Shown piece after piece: positions 8,106-17,025 of a stretch of DNA of 64,000 bases. Position numbers and translations under genes: made by a program. Origin of the DNA: Veillonella ratti (lineage in GTDB: Bacteria > Bacillota > Negativicutes > Veillonellales > Veillonellaceae); assembly GCF_003992115.1 (NCBI RefSeq), contig NZ_RQUX01000010.1, positions 1 to 64,000 on the forward strand, in the 5' to 3' direction. The notes under the pieces are model-generated. The model saw only the letters and a list, made by a program, of their open reading frames with translations, had not been told where the DNA came from and ran no database searches. Position 1 is the first letter of the stretch, and each line of letters opens with the position of its first letter.

Positions 8106-10274
8106 ATGAAAAAGATTTTTGGCAGAAGAAAACGTTTAATCGTAATGGGAACTATCTTTGCTATTATGGGGAGTTTGTTTAGTACTAATACGGTGTGGGC
8201 GGCTTTAAATGATGCCGGAACAGGAAATGGTGTAGCCTTTGGTACTGGCTCTAAGGCTCCCGGCGGTAATTCTATTGCTATAGGCTTTAATGCTAATACA
8301 ATTGAAGGGAAAGCCTCTAATATCGCTATTGGTTCTAGCGCATCTGCTAAAGAGGCGTTTGCAATTGCAATAGGTAGTAGTTCGTCGGCTTCAGGCAACC
8401 GAGCAACAGCATTAGGCCCTACCGCGCAATCTGCAGGAGAAAGAGCTGTTGCTATAGGTGCTGAAGCTAAAGCTGATGCTAAAAACTCGCTAGCGGCTGG
8501 AAATAATGCTCGGGCTTGGCTAGAAGGAGGTGTGGCGATTGGTTACAAAGCAACGGCATTTGGGAAAGAGGCTGTAGCTTATGGATCCTCTGCTGGGTCG
8601 TACGGGGAGCAGTCTGTGGCTTTAGGCGTTTCAACCCAGGCTTTAGTAAAGCAATCTGTTGCGTTAGGGGCGGGATCTGAAGCAAGAACTGAAACGTCAA
8701 TTGCTATTGGTGCTACCTCATTGATACACGGGCAAGCCGGCATCGGAATGGGAAGAAATACTAAAGTAATAGCAGGTGGTCAGAACTCTATTGCCATAGG
8801 CAATCAATCATATGTGGGTGCTCCGGACTCAACAACACCAACTATCACAACCCCACCGGAAAATCAGAATTATGATGTAGATTATACCATTAGCGAACGA
8901 TATGAAGTTCCTCCGGAAAGTGATGCGGTGCCGGCAAATGCTAATGAAACTTATAAGAATTCAATAGCTTTAGGTTTTAACGCTAAATCTTTCGGATTCC
9001 AAACAACGGCTATTGGCTCCGGCTCGGAGGCTCATGATGCGAACACAATTGCCATGGGGATTGCTGCTGTGGCAAAAGGTAACTATTCTGTAGCCATTGG
9101 TCAGCAAGCTCATACCGGTTTTGCAAACTCAGTGGCAATCGGTCACTACACTGAGGCGTATGGTGAAGAATCAACTGCTATAGGATATCATTCGCATATC
9201 AGTGGTGTGAATAACGTAGCGTTGGGGAACTATGTGAGTTTATTAGGTGTTTCTGATTCTGTAGCGGTCGGTTCTCATACGCGCTCATTATTGAATAACT
9301 CGGTAGTATTAGGCAATGGCTCATTGGCTACACCAAGCGCTGATTTTGATAAAGCCGCCTATCTATCCGGTGAAGCGTTTGATAAAAAACAGGGTGTTGT
9401 ATCAGTCGGTAATGTAGCTTATACAGCAACAATCAATGGTGTGCCGGAGGACTTTGAGGCTAATACGCGTCGGATTGTAAATGTGGCTGGCGGTTACGCC
9501 GATACGGATGCAGTTAACGTAAGACAGTTGCGCGCTTTGGCAGAACGTGTAGTACCTGTTTATTCCGGCGGTTCCGGTGAGTCCGGCAGTTATGTTGCAG
9601 GTAATACTATTAACAGTACCGGAACACTTAGTACGTTAGCCTTTGATTTTGGTGACGGCTTAAAAGCGGCCGAAGTAGGGGCAGAAGGGGATAAACGAGT
9701 ATTCGTAAGTGTGGACTCTGATTATATTCAAAATGTTCCTAATGCTGCCGGCGTAACGATTGCAGATGGTCCAACAGTTACTAAAGAATTAGTGGATGTA
9801 AATGGTCAACAGATTCATAGTGTGGCTGATGGTACAGCCGTCAATGATGCGGTGAATTTAGGACAGTTGCGTGGTGTAGAGTCGAAACTGGATAAGAAAA
9901 TTGAAAAAACAGGGGCGATGAGTGCAGCATTAGCGGCACTTAACGGCACTTATGACTTAGATAATAAGAGCACAGCGATTACAGCCGGTTTAGGTTATTA
10001 TAAAGGTGAATCTGCACTAGCTCTCGGTGTGGCTCATCGCATTAATGATGATGTGCGTGTTAATGCCGGTTTATCTTTTAGCGGTAATAGTGATACCATG
10101 ATTAATGCCGGTGTATCTTGGTCGGTAGGCAGTGGTGCCAGCACAAGTTCCAATATTCGAAAAGAAAACCAAGAATTGCGTGACCGCTTGGCTAATCAAG
10201 AAAGTCGTTTACAGGCTCAACAAGCCGAAATTAATGAATTGAAAGCTGCTATGCAGGCTGTTTTGAATAAGTAA
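8106..10274 (+). CDS. Trimeric autotransporter adhesin (YadA-like), intact
   Basis: 722-residue type Vc surface adhesin. The signal peptide (MKKIFGRRKRLIVMG..., cleavage near Ala32) closely resembles that of the preceding gene. Head repeats run to about residue 440 and include a Pro/Thr-containing insertion around residues 240-265. The first neck is near residue 454-475 (DTDAVNVRQLRAL) and a second neck near 571-590 (NDAVNLGQLRG). The YadA anchor follows at about 605-680 (GAMSAALAALNGTYDL onwards). A 40-residue coiled coil (ENQELRDRLANQESRLQAQ) ends the protein, as in the two upstream adhesins. Strong similarity in the head to the 5483 frame indicates tandem duplication. A terminator at 10422 ends the cluster. 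Confidence 0.93.
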   Translation: MKKIFGRRKRLIVMGTIFAIMGSLFSTNTVWAALNDAGTGNGVAFGTGSKAPGGNSIAIGFNANTIEGKASNIAIGSSASAKEAFAIAIGSSSSASGNRATALGPTAQSAGERAVAIGAEAKADAKNSLAAGNNARAWLEGGVAIGYKATAFGKEAVAYGSSAGSYGEQSVALGVSTQALVKQSVALGAGSEARTETSIAIGATSLIHGQAGIGMGRNTKVIAGGQNSIAIGNQSYVGAPDSTTPTITTPPENQNYDVDYTISERYEVPPESDAVPANANETYKNSIALGFNAKSFGFQTTAIGSGSEAHDANTIAMGIAAVAKGNYSVAIGQQAHTGFANSVAIGHYTEAYGEESTAIGYHSHISGVNNVALGNYVSLLGVSDSVAVGSHTRSLLNNSVVLGNGSLATPSADFDKAAYLSGEAFDKKQGVVSVGNVAYTATINGVPEDFEANTRRIVNVAGGYADTDAVNVRQLRALAERVVPVYSGGSGESGSYVAGNTINSTGTLSTLAFDFGDGLKAAEVGAEGDKRVFVSVDSDYIQNVPNAAGVTIADGPTVTKELVDVNGQQIHSVADGTAVNDAVNLGQLRGVESKLDKKIEKTGAMSAALAALNGTYDLDNKSTAITAGLGYYKGESALALGVAHRINDDVRVNAGLSFSGNSDTMINAGVSWSVGSGASTSSNIRKENQELRDRLANQESRLQAQQAEINELKAAMQAVLNK

Positions 10275-10421
10275 GATTTAAGGTTCTTAAATTTTTATGT
10301 ATTAATTCCTTTTAAGGATAATGCTTAATATTAAGTATAAGTATTAGATACTATATATTATATGTTATATGCTAAATCCTAACCTGATGCTCCCTAGAGG
10401 AAACTAGTCAGGGTAAAAAAA

Positions 10422-10454
10422 CACTCCCAATCCGTTTGGATTGGGAGTGCTTTT
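10422..10454. terminator. Bidirectional terminator between the third adhesin and the LysR gene
   Basis: CACTCCCAATCC pairs with GGATTGGGAGTG around a GTTT loop, followed by TTTT on the plus strand and preceded by an A-run that serves the minus strand. It separates two convergent genes. A smaller CCTGA/TCAGG hairpin lies just upstream at about 10383-10412. Confidence 0.88.
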
Positions 10455-10456
10455 GC

Positions 10457-11341
10457 TTATTCCGTACTAAAGAATTTTTTCAACTCGTCTAAAAATCGTG
10501 TCACTGTTGGCGAGAATAATCGGTGCGACGGGGTTACGAGATACCATTTATTCTCGAGGGTGGGCACGATGGGACGATAGGTAAGGGTAGGATGATGCGG
10601 CGGTAATAGGCCGCTCAAGGTAACCGCGTAACCCAAGCCTTGATCGACGAGGAACAGCATATTATTGATTAAATTATAGGTGGCCACAATGTTCAGGTTG
10701 GAACGGCTGGTGCCAAACAGTTCATAATCGACCGGATTGGCGAAGCCCTGGCGGGATAGAATCAAGGGCAACTCTTTCAGTTCTTCTTTTTGAAGTTCGG
10801 TTTTTTGAGTCAGTGAATCGTCCTGGCGCATAAGGAGAACGCTTTTATCGCTGCGACCGATGTAAAAGTAATCGTAGCCTTCACGGAAGTTAGGCTCTAC
10901 CACGAGGCCGATGTCTAATAAGCCCTTATCCAGTCTGTCCATAACAACGGTGTGGTCGCCGGAATATAGGTGCAGGTGAATTTGCGGATATATTTCTTGT
11001 AAGTTCTTGAAGCACTGAGTGATATCTTTCATGTGATGGGTTTCGCCGCAACCAAAGTAGATATTGCCGTTTAAGAGTTCCGTGTCCTCTTTTAAAGCAC
11101 CTTCCGTAGCGCTCACTAAATCAATGATTTCGCGTGCCCGTTGCTGTAGGTAACGCCCCTCTTCGGTGAGTGTTATTTTACGTTTGCCGCGGATAAAGAG
11201 AATTTTGCCCAGTTGATCTTCTAAGTCCTTCATCTGCTTGGATAAGGTGGACTGAGTAATATGGAGAGTTTCTGCCGCTTTACTGATAGTTTCTTCTTGC
11301 GCGATAGTTAAAAAATAGACTAGCAAACGTGTTTCTATCAT
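10457..11341 (-). CDS. LysR-family transcriptional regulator
   Basis: 294 residues, the usual length for the family. The N-terminal winged helix-turn-helix is clear (TISKAAETLHITQSTLSKQM, residues about 18-37), followed by LFIRGKRKITLTEEG. The rest fits a LysR substrate-binding domain. It is divergent from the flavodoxin gene at 11547, with a dyad in the shared spacer, so it most likely controls the flavodoxin and CMD-cupin genes. The effector is unknown. Confidence 0.92.
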   Translation of the reverse strand: MIETRLLVYFLTIAQEETISKAAETLHITQSTLSKQMKDLEDQLGKILFIRGKRKITLTEEGRYLQQRAREIIDLVSATEGALKEDTELLNGNIYFGCGETHHMKDITQCFKNLQEIYPQIHLHLYSGDHTVVMDRLDKGLLDIGLVVEPNFREGYDYFYIGRSDKSVLLMRQDDSLTQKTELQKEELKELPLILSRQGFANPVDYELFGTSRSNLNIVATYNLINNMLFLVDQGLGYAVTLSGLLPPHHPTLTYRPIVPTLENKWYLVTPSHRLFSPTVTRFLDELKKFFSTE

Positions 11342-11436
11342 GAGGTGCTCCTTTCAGCGAAGTTTTCATACTTTTTAAAAATGTTCAATATATGCACCTT
11401 TATTTTACCATTCCTAAAAACGATAGTAAACAAGTG

Positions 11437-11476
11437 CTAATAACTGTTAGTCATAAAAGTGAAAGTGGGTTACAAT
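11437..11476 (+). promoter_or_regulatory. Putative LysR operator and flavodoxin promoter
   Basis: CTAATAACTGTTAG at 11437-11450 is an imperfect dyad with CTAA/TTAG ends, in the divergent spacer where LysR proteins normally bind. It overlaps a weak -35 (TTAGTC, 11447-11452) with an 18-bp spacer to TACAAT at 11471-11476. A weak -35 covered by an operator fits activator control. No experiment is implied. Confidence 0.4.
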
Positions 11477-11546
11477 GTAAACAGCTCAAGAAGAGAGCGT
11501 ATGAGAATAAAAAAGAAAGATATACATTGAGAAGGAGAGGATATAT

Positions 11547-12029
11547 ATGAGTAAATCGTTAGTGGCTTACTTCAGTGTAACCGGCACAACCAAGCAGGTC
11601 GCACAAAACTTGGCACAAGCAATCAATGCGGATTTATATGAAATTAAACCGGAAGTTGCTTATACGACAGCCGACTTGAATTGGACGAATAAGCAGAGCC
11701 GTTCATCGGTAGAGATGGCGGATATGTCATCTCGTCCGGCCATTCAAAAGGACTTGCCTGCTATGAGATATTCTGTTTTATATGTAGGTTTTCCAATCTG
11801 GTGGTATCGGGCGCCATCGATTATTAATACATTTTTAGAAAGCTTTGATTTAACAGATGTAGTGGTTATTCCGTTTGCTACGTCCGGCGGCAGTGCTATG
11901 GGTAAAACCAATGAAGCTTTGAGCCCATCCTGTGTGGGTGCCGTATTAAAAGAAGGCCGTCGTTTTTCAGTAAATACATCAAAAGATGAATTGAAACAGT
12001 GGTCCGAATCGTATAATTTAGGCAATTAA
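11547..12029 (+). CDS. Flavodoxin family protein
   Basis: 160 residues. Short flavodoxins carry FMN and act as one-electron carriers or quinone/disulfide-linked reductases. The phosphate-binding loop is visible at residues 9-17 (FSVTGTTKQ), and an aromatic flavin-flanking loop at about 76-85 (VGFPIWWYRA). GGAGAGG precedes the ATG. It is followed after 41 nt by the exported CMD-cupin gene, with which it probably forms an operon under the divergent LysR regulator. The electron partner is not apparent. Confidence 0.88.
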   Translation: MSKSLVAYFSVTGTTKQVAQNLAQAINADLYEIKPEVAYTTADLNWTNKQSRSSVEMADMSSRPAIQKDLPAMRYSVLYVGFPIWWYRAPSIINTFLESFDLTDVVVIPFATSGGSAMGKTNEALSPSCVGAVLKEGRRFSVNTSKDELKQWSESYNLGN

Positions 12030-12070
12030 AAAGTGTTATAAACGAGATGATAGCTAGAGGGGTAAAACAT

Positions 12071-13138
12071 TTGAAACGTATAATGCGAATTAGTAAAATG
12101 GCAGTTTTGGGATTGCTTTGCATGAGTTTACAAGTAGGAGGAATGAACGTAATGGCAGAAAATACACAAGAATTATCCAATAAAGAGATGCAATTAGTAA
12201 GTATCAGTAAGTATACGGCAACCGGTGATCAGGCAAAATTGAAAGACGCTGTTAATGAAGCGTTAAACAAAGGCGTGACAGTTAATGAAGTCAAGGACGC
12301 GATGGTACAGTTATATGCTTATACCGGTTTTCCAAGAAGCTTGAATGCACTTAATGTGTTGATGAATACAGTGAACGAACGCCGTGATAATGGCGTGGCA
12401 ACTGAAGAAGGCAAGGCGGCTACTAAAACAATTTTAGGAGCTGACGCTATGGCGGAAGGGACTAAGACACAAACTGAATTAGTTGGCGGTGAAGTAAAAG
12501 GTGCACTCTTTGATTTTGCACCGGCGTCCAATCAGTATTTGAAGAGTCACTTGTTCGGCGATATTTTTGCCTCCGATGTGTTGAACTGGCGTGAACGTGA
12601 AATCGTAACAGTAGCTGCTTTAGAAGCCCTTTCTGATGTGGATTCGCAATTGAACGCACATCGCGGCATTGCTAAACACAATGGCGTGACTGATGCACAG
12701 CTTAAAGCAATTTCTGAGGCTGTTCATGATGAAAATAATGTATCACCGTTCCCAGCCGGTGCTTTTAATGAAGGCTATGCTCAATATTTCAGCGGCAAAA
12801 GCTGGTTGGCACCGTTAAATAGCGAAGAAGTAGGCATCCACAATGTAACCTTTGAACCGGGCAGTCGTAATGATTGGCATGTTCATCATGGGGCCGGTCA
12901 GATTCTCGTCGTAGTTGGTGGTAAAGGTTGGTACCAAGAAGCCGGTAAACCGGCACAAGCTTTAGCGGCCGGCGATGTGGTATATATTGCACCGGAAATT
13001 AAACATTGGCACGGAGCTACGGCTGACAGCTATTTCTCCCATTTGGCCATGACCGTACAAAAAGAAGGTATATCCGTTACTTGGATGGAACCTGTTTCTG
13101 AGGCGGAATATAACGAATTAAAGTGGACACATAAATAA
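12071..13138 (+). CDS. Exported carboxymuconolactone decarboxylase-like/cupin fusion protein
   Basis: 355 residues from a TTG start that has AGAGGGG 8 nt upstream; an in-frame ATG at 12047 lacks a good site. Residues 1 to about 30 form a signal peptide, so the protein is predicted to lie in the periplasm. A CMD-like segment at about 45-105 (YAYTGFPRSLNAL) is followed by a second one at about 150-220 (REREIVTVAALEALSD, then NAHRGIAKHNG). There is no CxxC pair, so it is PcaC-like rather than AhpD-like. The C-terminal cupin (about 245-330) shows the metal-ligand pattern WHVHHGAGQ and a later IKHWHGA. The substrate is unknown; 'decarboxylase' is a family name, not a shown activity. Confidence 0.82.
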   Translation: MKRIMRISKMAVLGLLCMSLQVGGMNVMAENTQELSNKEMQLVSISKYTATGDQAKLKDAVNEALNKGVTVNEVKDAMVQLYAYTGFPRSLNALNVLMNTVNERRDNGVATEEGKAATKTILGADAMAEGTKTQTELVGGEVKGALFDFAPASNQYLKSHLFGDIFASDVLNWREREIVTVAALEALSDVDSQLNAHRGIAKHNGVTDAQLKAISEAVHDENNVSPFPAGAFNEGYAQYFSGKSWLAPLNSEEVGIHNVTFEPGSRNDWHVHHGAGQILVVVGGKGWYQEAGKPAQALAAGDVVYIAPEIKHWHGATADSYFSHLAMTVQKEGISVTWMEPVSEAEYNELKWTHK

Positions 13139-13142
13139 GCAT

Positions 13143-13176
13143 AAAACCCCGCTCCGAAATTTCGAAGCGGGGTTTT
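13143..13176. terminator. Bidirectional terminator
   Basis: AAAACCCCGCT pairs with AGCGGGGTTTT around CCGAAATTTCGA, which itself can pair. It sits between the convergent CMD-cupin and DASS transporter genes and has A/T runs suited to both directions. Confidence 0.88.
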
Positions 13177-13220
13177 GTCTTTTCTATGCAATTAATTGAG
13201 CTTGATTTCTATATCTGGTT

Positions 13221-14723
13221 TTATACGAAACCAATCCAATGCCAGTAAGTGGCTGCGTAAATAAGTAACATAACGTAGCCGATGATGGTAATCGGAATAC
13301 CGGTTTTCATGAAGGTTTTTACTTCATAGGTGCCGGAACTATAGGATACCATGCCTTGCGGTGAGTTAACCGGCAAGATGAAACCGAAGCAGATGGAGAA
13401 CTGCGCAATTACCGTGAGGCCAATTGGGTTGATGCCCGGCATATTAACTGCCGTTACGATGGAGATTACAATCGGAATCATGGCCGAAGATAAAGCGGTG
13501 GCCGAAGCGAAACCTAAGTGAATCATAATCAAGAAGAGCGTAATTGTTGCCAAAAGAGCGAATATGGACAATGTTTCAAGGGCGAACATGTGAATGAACG
13601 CGTTGGCGAGCCACGTAGCGGCTTTTGTTTTCAAAAGTGCCGAACCAAGACTGATGCCGGCGCCGAACATAACGATAGAACCCCAATCGATACGGCTTTG
13701 AGCATATTTCCAGTCGATAATACCGATACCCGGCATTAAGAATAAGGCAATCGCTACGATAGTTGTGGTGGTCGTATCGTATTTGTGTAAATGACCGCCC
13801 GTAGCCCAGAAGCCGAGCAAGATAACGGAAAGCGTAAGTAATTTTTTTTCGTTAAAAGTCATCGGACCGAGGTTTTGCAGATGTTGCTGCAATTCTTTTT
13901 GAGAGCCTTCCAAATCGTGTTCATCCGGCTTTAAGAGCCACATAGACAAGAAGTAGTAGATTACAATCATGACCAAGGAGTAAGGTGCCGCAGCGAGCAA
14001 CCAATCAAGCCAGGATACGGAGGTATTGAGCTGGGACGAAATGAAGCCGACGGCAACCAAGTTTTGGGCGGCTGCAGTCTGTACCATGATGTTCCAGAGC
14101 GTATCCGCTTGGGTGGCCCCGATAACGAGGAGGGCGGCGAGCTTACTTTGACGATTGATGCCCAAGCTGTCCAAAATACCAAGGATAATCGGAATCAAAC
14201 AGGCTAGACGGGCTGTCGCACTCGGTACGAAGAAGGACAAGATAAAACCGGTGAAAATAACGCCGATGTAAATGTGACTCGTTTTAGTACCGATACGGGA
14301 TAATACATTCAAGGCGATGCGTCGGTCAAGACCGGTTTTTGTCATGGCCACGGAAATGAACATGGCTGCCGCAACTAAAGCCCAAGCCGGTGTGGAATAA
14401 CCGGAAATGGCAATTTTTAGCGCATTACTGGTGCCGAGAATTTTAGTCGGAGCATCGATATTAGGTGCCGTCCCCAATAAAACCGCTGTCAAAGCTGTTA
14501 ACATGGTGGCACTTACCGGATAGGATACGGCACTGCTGATCCAAAGTACAATGGCGAAGAACAAGATGCCAATCATGCGGTGTCCGGCTGTGGATAAGTC
14601 GCTCGGCGTCGGTAGCAATAAAATACCGATTAATACAGCAAAACTGAGAATAAGACCGATTAATTTGCTTTTTGGATAACTCGAAGTTGGTGGCGTTGCC
14701 GCCGGAGTTGTCTGTGTACTCAT
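13221..14723 (-). CDS. DASS (SLC13) family anion:sodium symporter
   Basis: 500 residues with about a dozen hydrophobic segments, typical of divalent anion symporters that import di- or tricarboxylates (succinate, malate, citrate, tartrate) or sulfate. The two family signature turns are visible: PSATARLACL in the first half and LPVNSPQGM in the second. The long hydrophilic N-terminus (about 20 residues, Thr/Pro-rich) is cytoplasmic. AAAGGAGATGATGAATC precedes the ATG. Anaerobes of this group often ferment organic acids, so dicarboxylate uptake or exchange is a reasonable guess, but the substrate is not readable from sequence. Confidence 0.88.
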   Translation of the reverse strand: MSTQTTPAATPPTSSYPKSKLIGLILSFAVLIGILLLPTPSDLSTAGHRMIGILFFAIVLWISSAVSYPVSATMLTALTAVLLGTAPNIDAPTKILGTSNALKIAISGYSTPAWALVAAAMFISVAMTKTGLDRRIALNVLSRIGTKTSHIYIGVIFTGFILSFFVPSATARLACLIPIILGILDSLGINRQSKLAALLVIGATQADTLWNIMVQTAAAQNLVAVGFISSQLNTSVSWLDWLLAAAPYSLVMIVIYYFLSMWLLKPDEHDLEGSQKELQQHLQNLGPMTFNEKKLLTLSVILLGFWATGGHLHKYDTTTTTIVAIALFLMPGIGIIDWKYAQSRIDWGSIVMFGAGISLGSALLKTKAATWLANAFIHMFALETLSIFALLATITLFLIMIHLGFASATALSSAMIPIVISIVTAVNMPGINPIGLTVIAQFSICFGFILPVNSPQGMVSYSSGTYEVKTFMKTGIPITIIGYVMLLIYAATYWHWIGFV

Positions 14724-15026
14724 GATTCATCATCTCCTTTTGGGAAGAGTTTATTCATATTAATAATAAACTCTGACGATAAACATTAATGAAGAAAAAT
14801 AATAAAGTCGAAAATAATGACAAATTACTCATAAAATAAGTGTCGCAAAACAAATCGGTCGGATGTTTTGCGAAGGATTTAGAGCAATTAAGAACTCTCT
14901 TTTTTCTGTTGTAAAACAACACAATGTTCAGTAAATACACATTGTGTTGTTACTATAAGATTTCGACAATACGGTGGGAATTCCTTCATCGAATTGTTTA
15001 AATTTAATCGAAAATACACGAAATGT
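14724..15026 (-). promoter_or_regulatory. Leader region of the DASS transporter gene
   Basis: About 300 bases without a convincing gene. A 61-codon minus-strand frame (14755-14940) lacks a ribosome binding site and homology and was not kept. The stretch presumably carries the promoter for the transporter. No operator could be named. Confidence 0.3.
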
Positions 15027-15056
15027 AAAAAACCTCCTATAACAGGAGGTTTTTTA
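15027..15056 (-). terminator. Terminator of the ispE-gntR transcript
   Basis: AAAAAACCTCC and GGAGGTTTTTT form a near-perfect hairpin with a TATAACA loop. It lies about 210 nt after the end of the GntR gene on the minus strand. T-runs exist on both strands, so it would also stop plus-strand transcription. About 200 A+T-rich bases between it and 15270 hold no visible gene. Confidence 0.75.
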
Positions 15057-15269
15057 TTATAGTCTTTTGTTAATAAAAGCTAGTGGCTTATTATATGCGT
15101 ATGTCGAATAAAAAGTTAATAATTGATTATAAATAATAAGCGGAAATAATAGAAAATTTACGGGTAATTAACTGTTATTGACTACTAAAGTGTAGTTAAT
15201 AAGCTTTAATTATGTGAGTTAGACTGCATACTGCATATCTCATTATGAATACACGCTTCGTCAAAAAAA

Positions 15270-15959
15270 TTATTGCTTATCGATGTTCATTCCTTTTAAT
15301 AAGGCTTGTTCGGAATGCTCCATATGGATGCGGGCAATTTCACGGGCTTGCGCCGGATTGCGATCGGCAATGGCTTCAACGAGCAGGCGATGCTCTTCCC
15401 AGGTTTTTACCAAACGCCCCGGTTGATTCATCGACATGGTACGGAAACGCAAGGTTTGTTCGCGTAAGTTGTGGATGATTTCCACGAGACGTTCGTTACG
15501 AGATGCTTTATAGAGTACTTCGTGGAAGTTAATGTCCGCTTCAACCACTTTGTCCATATTTTTTTCTTCCATAAAGGTACCGATTTCGACGAGCATGCGT
15601 TCTAAAAACTCGATCTCATCCGGTGTGATGCGTTCCGCTGCTAATTGGGCTGCCAATTCTTCGAGGGCGGAGCGGATTTCGAATACTTGTGTTACGTCTT
15701 TTAACGAAATGTCGGCTACATAGGTGCCGCGATGGGGAATCATAACCACAAAGCCTTCCAATTCCAGCTTACGGATGGCTTCGCGCACCGGTGTACGGCT
15801 TACCCCTAATTCTTCGGCCAAAGGCACTTCCATTAATCGCTCGCCCGGTTTGAAAACACCGTCGCGAATGGCTTGACGCAAGGTTTCACATACAACTTCA
15901 CGAAGCGGTTTGTAAGAGTTTAATACGATTGGTTGTAAACGTCCTAGATCTTTGTTCAT
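15270..15959 (-). CDS. GntR-family regulator, FadR (FCD) subfamily
   Basis: 229 residues. The N-terminal winged helix (about 15-80) shows the family signature LAEELGVSRTPVREAIRKLE. The C-terminal half fits an all-helical FCD ligand domain with its NFHEVLYKAS motif and a later arginine-rich helix. The start ATG overlaps the ispE stop (TAATG), and AAGGAGG lies inside the end of ispE, so the two are co-translated. FCD regulators usually sense organic acids. Linkage to the DASS transporter downstream is suggestive only, since a terminator lies between. Confidence 0.9.
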   Translation of the reverse strand: MNKDLGRLQPIVLNSYKPLREVVCETLRQAIRDGVFKPGERLMEVPLAEELGVSRTPVREAIRKLELEGFVVMIPHRGTYVADISLKDVTQVFEIRSALEELAAQLAAERITPDEIEFLERMLVEIGTFMEEKNMDKVVEADINFHEVLYKASRNERLVEIIHNLREQTLRFRTMSMNQPGRLVKTWEEHRLLVEAIADRNPAQAREIARIHMEHSEQALLKGMNIDKQ

Positions 15960-16843
15960 TAAGCTAAAGCCTCCTTGCCGTGGGTTTTAGTAATTAAGGA
16001 AAGCCAATTATGGCCGGCCGCTTTGATTTCTTCTTGCAACGTCAGTGCTTCGCGAGCCGCATCGAGATAAACGACCATGGTAGGACCGCTGCCGGTCATG
16101 ATAGTGGTATAACCGCGGTCAGTGAAAAATTTCTTGCAACTTTCGAGTTCCGGATGAAGCGGGAAAATTAATTCTTCAAAGGTATTGCCGCTGACCTTCA
16201 TAGCCTCTTTAATGTCGCCGTCGTGAATGGCTTTTTCGACGGCATCGATAGTTTGGCTGTTAAATTGCGATTCGTTGTTAAAACGACTATAAGCCGCCGC
16301 GGTGGATATGGATAATTCCGGTTTTACCACGAGGAGCCAATGAGGCCGGCCGGTCGGCAAGTAGCTCAGTTCTTCACCGCGTCCTTTACCACGCGCTGTG
16401 CCGCCCTTCATAAGGAACGGTACATCAGAACCGAGACCGTTAGCGAGGGTCATGAGTTCGTCGTCGGTAAGGCGCAAGTCCCAGAATTTATTAAGCCCCA
16501 AGAGCATGGCGGCTGCATCGGAACTGCCACCGCCAAGTCCCGCTGCGGGCGGAACTCGTTTTAATAAGTGAATGGCACCGCCCATAGTGCAACCCGTATA
16601 GGTTTGTACGGCTCGTAAAGCTTTGAGGGCCAAGTTTGTTTCGTCGTAGGCCATCATGTCGTTCATGTACTGCGGTAATTCCGGCGCGGAACCGGAGAAA
16701 ACGACCGAATGATGTTTGGCAAAATAAATGGAGTCCCCCAAATAGATGGACTGAAAAATAGTATCGATATTGTGATACCCGTCATCGCGCTTATTGAGAA
16801 TAGCTAAACCGATGTTAATTTTGCTGAAGCTCAGTTGCTCCAT
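15959..16843 (-). CDS. ispE: 4-diphosphocytidyl-2-C-methyl-D-erythritol kinase
   Basis: 294 residues. A GHMP-family kinase that phosphorylates CDP-ME at the 2-hydroxyl in the non-mevalonate isoprenoid pathway, giving precursors for undecaprenyl phosphate and quinones. N-terminal KINIGL and the DGYHNIDTIFQS segment, the glycine-rich ATP loop (PPAAGLGGGSSDAAAM, about residues 95-110) and the C-terminal MTGSGPTMV are all present. AAAGGAGG precedes the ATG. It is the first gene of a two-gene unit with a GntR regulator. Confidence 0.95.
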   Translation of the reverse strand: MEQLSFSKINIGLAILNKRDDGYHNIDTIFQSIYLGDSIYFAKHHSVVFSGSAPELPQYMNDMMAYDETNLALKALRAVQTYTGCTMGGAIHLLKRVPPAAGLGGGSSDAAAMLLGLNKFWDLRLTDDELMTLANGLGSDVPFLMKGGTARGKGRGEELSYLPTGRPHWLLVVKPELSISTAAAYSRFNNESQFNSQTIDAVEKAIHDGDIKEAMKVSGNTFEELIFPLHPELESCKKFFTDRGYTTIMTGSGPTMVVYLDAAREALTLQEEIKAAGHNWLSLITKTHGKEALA

Positions 16844-17025
16844 GGATATCCTCCTTTGTGTGATGAATGGATAGATTACTCGCTTTCATAGGTTAATTAT
16901 CTAGTTGAAATTATAAGTTGGTTAGGTTAAGATGAACATAGATATATTATACCTTAATAGCTTCTATATTTAACTATAAATTATACGCTATTAACGGACA
17001 AATTTCAATTTTTCTAGGAGGAACT

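Noticed and set aside
14755-14940. 61-codon minus-strand frame upstream of the DASS gene
   Set aside because: A+T-rich, no ribosome binding site, no recognisable motif.
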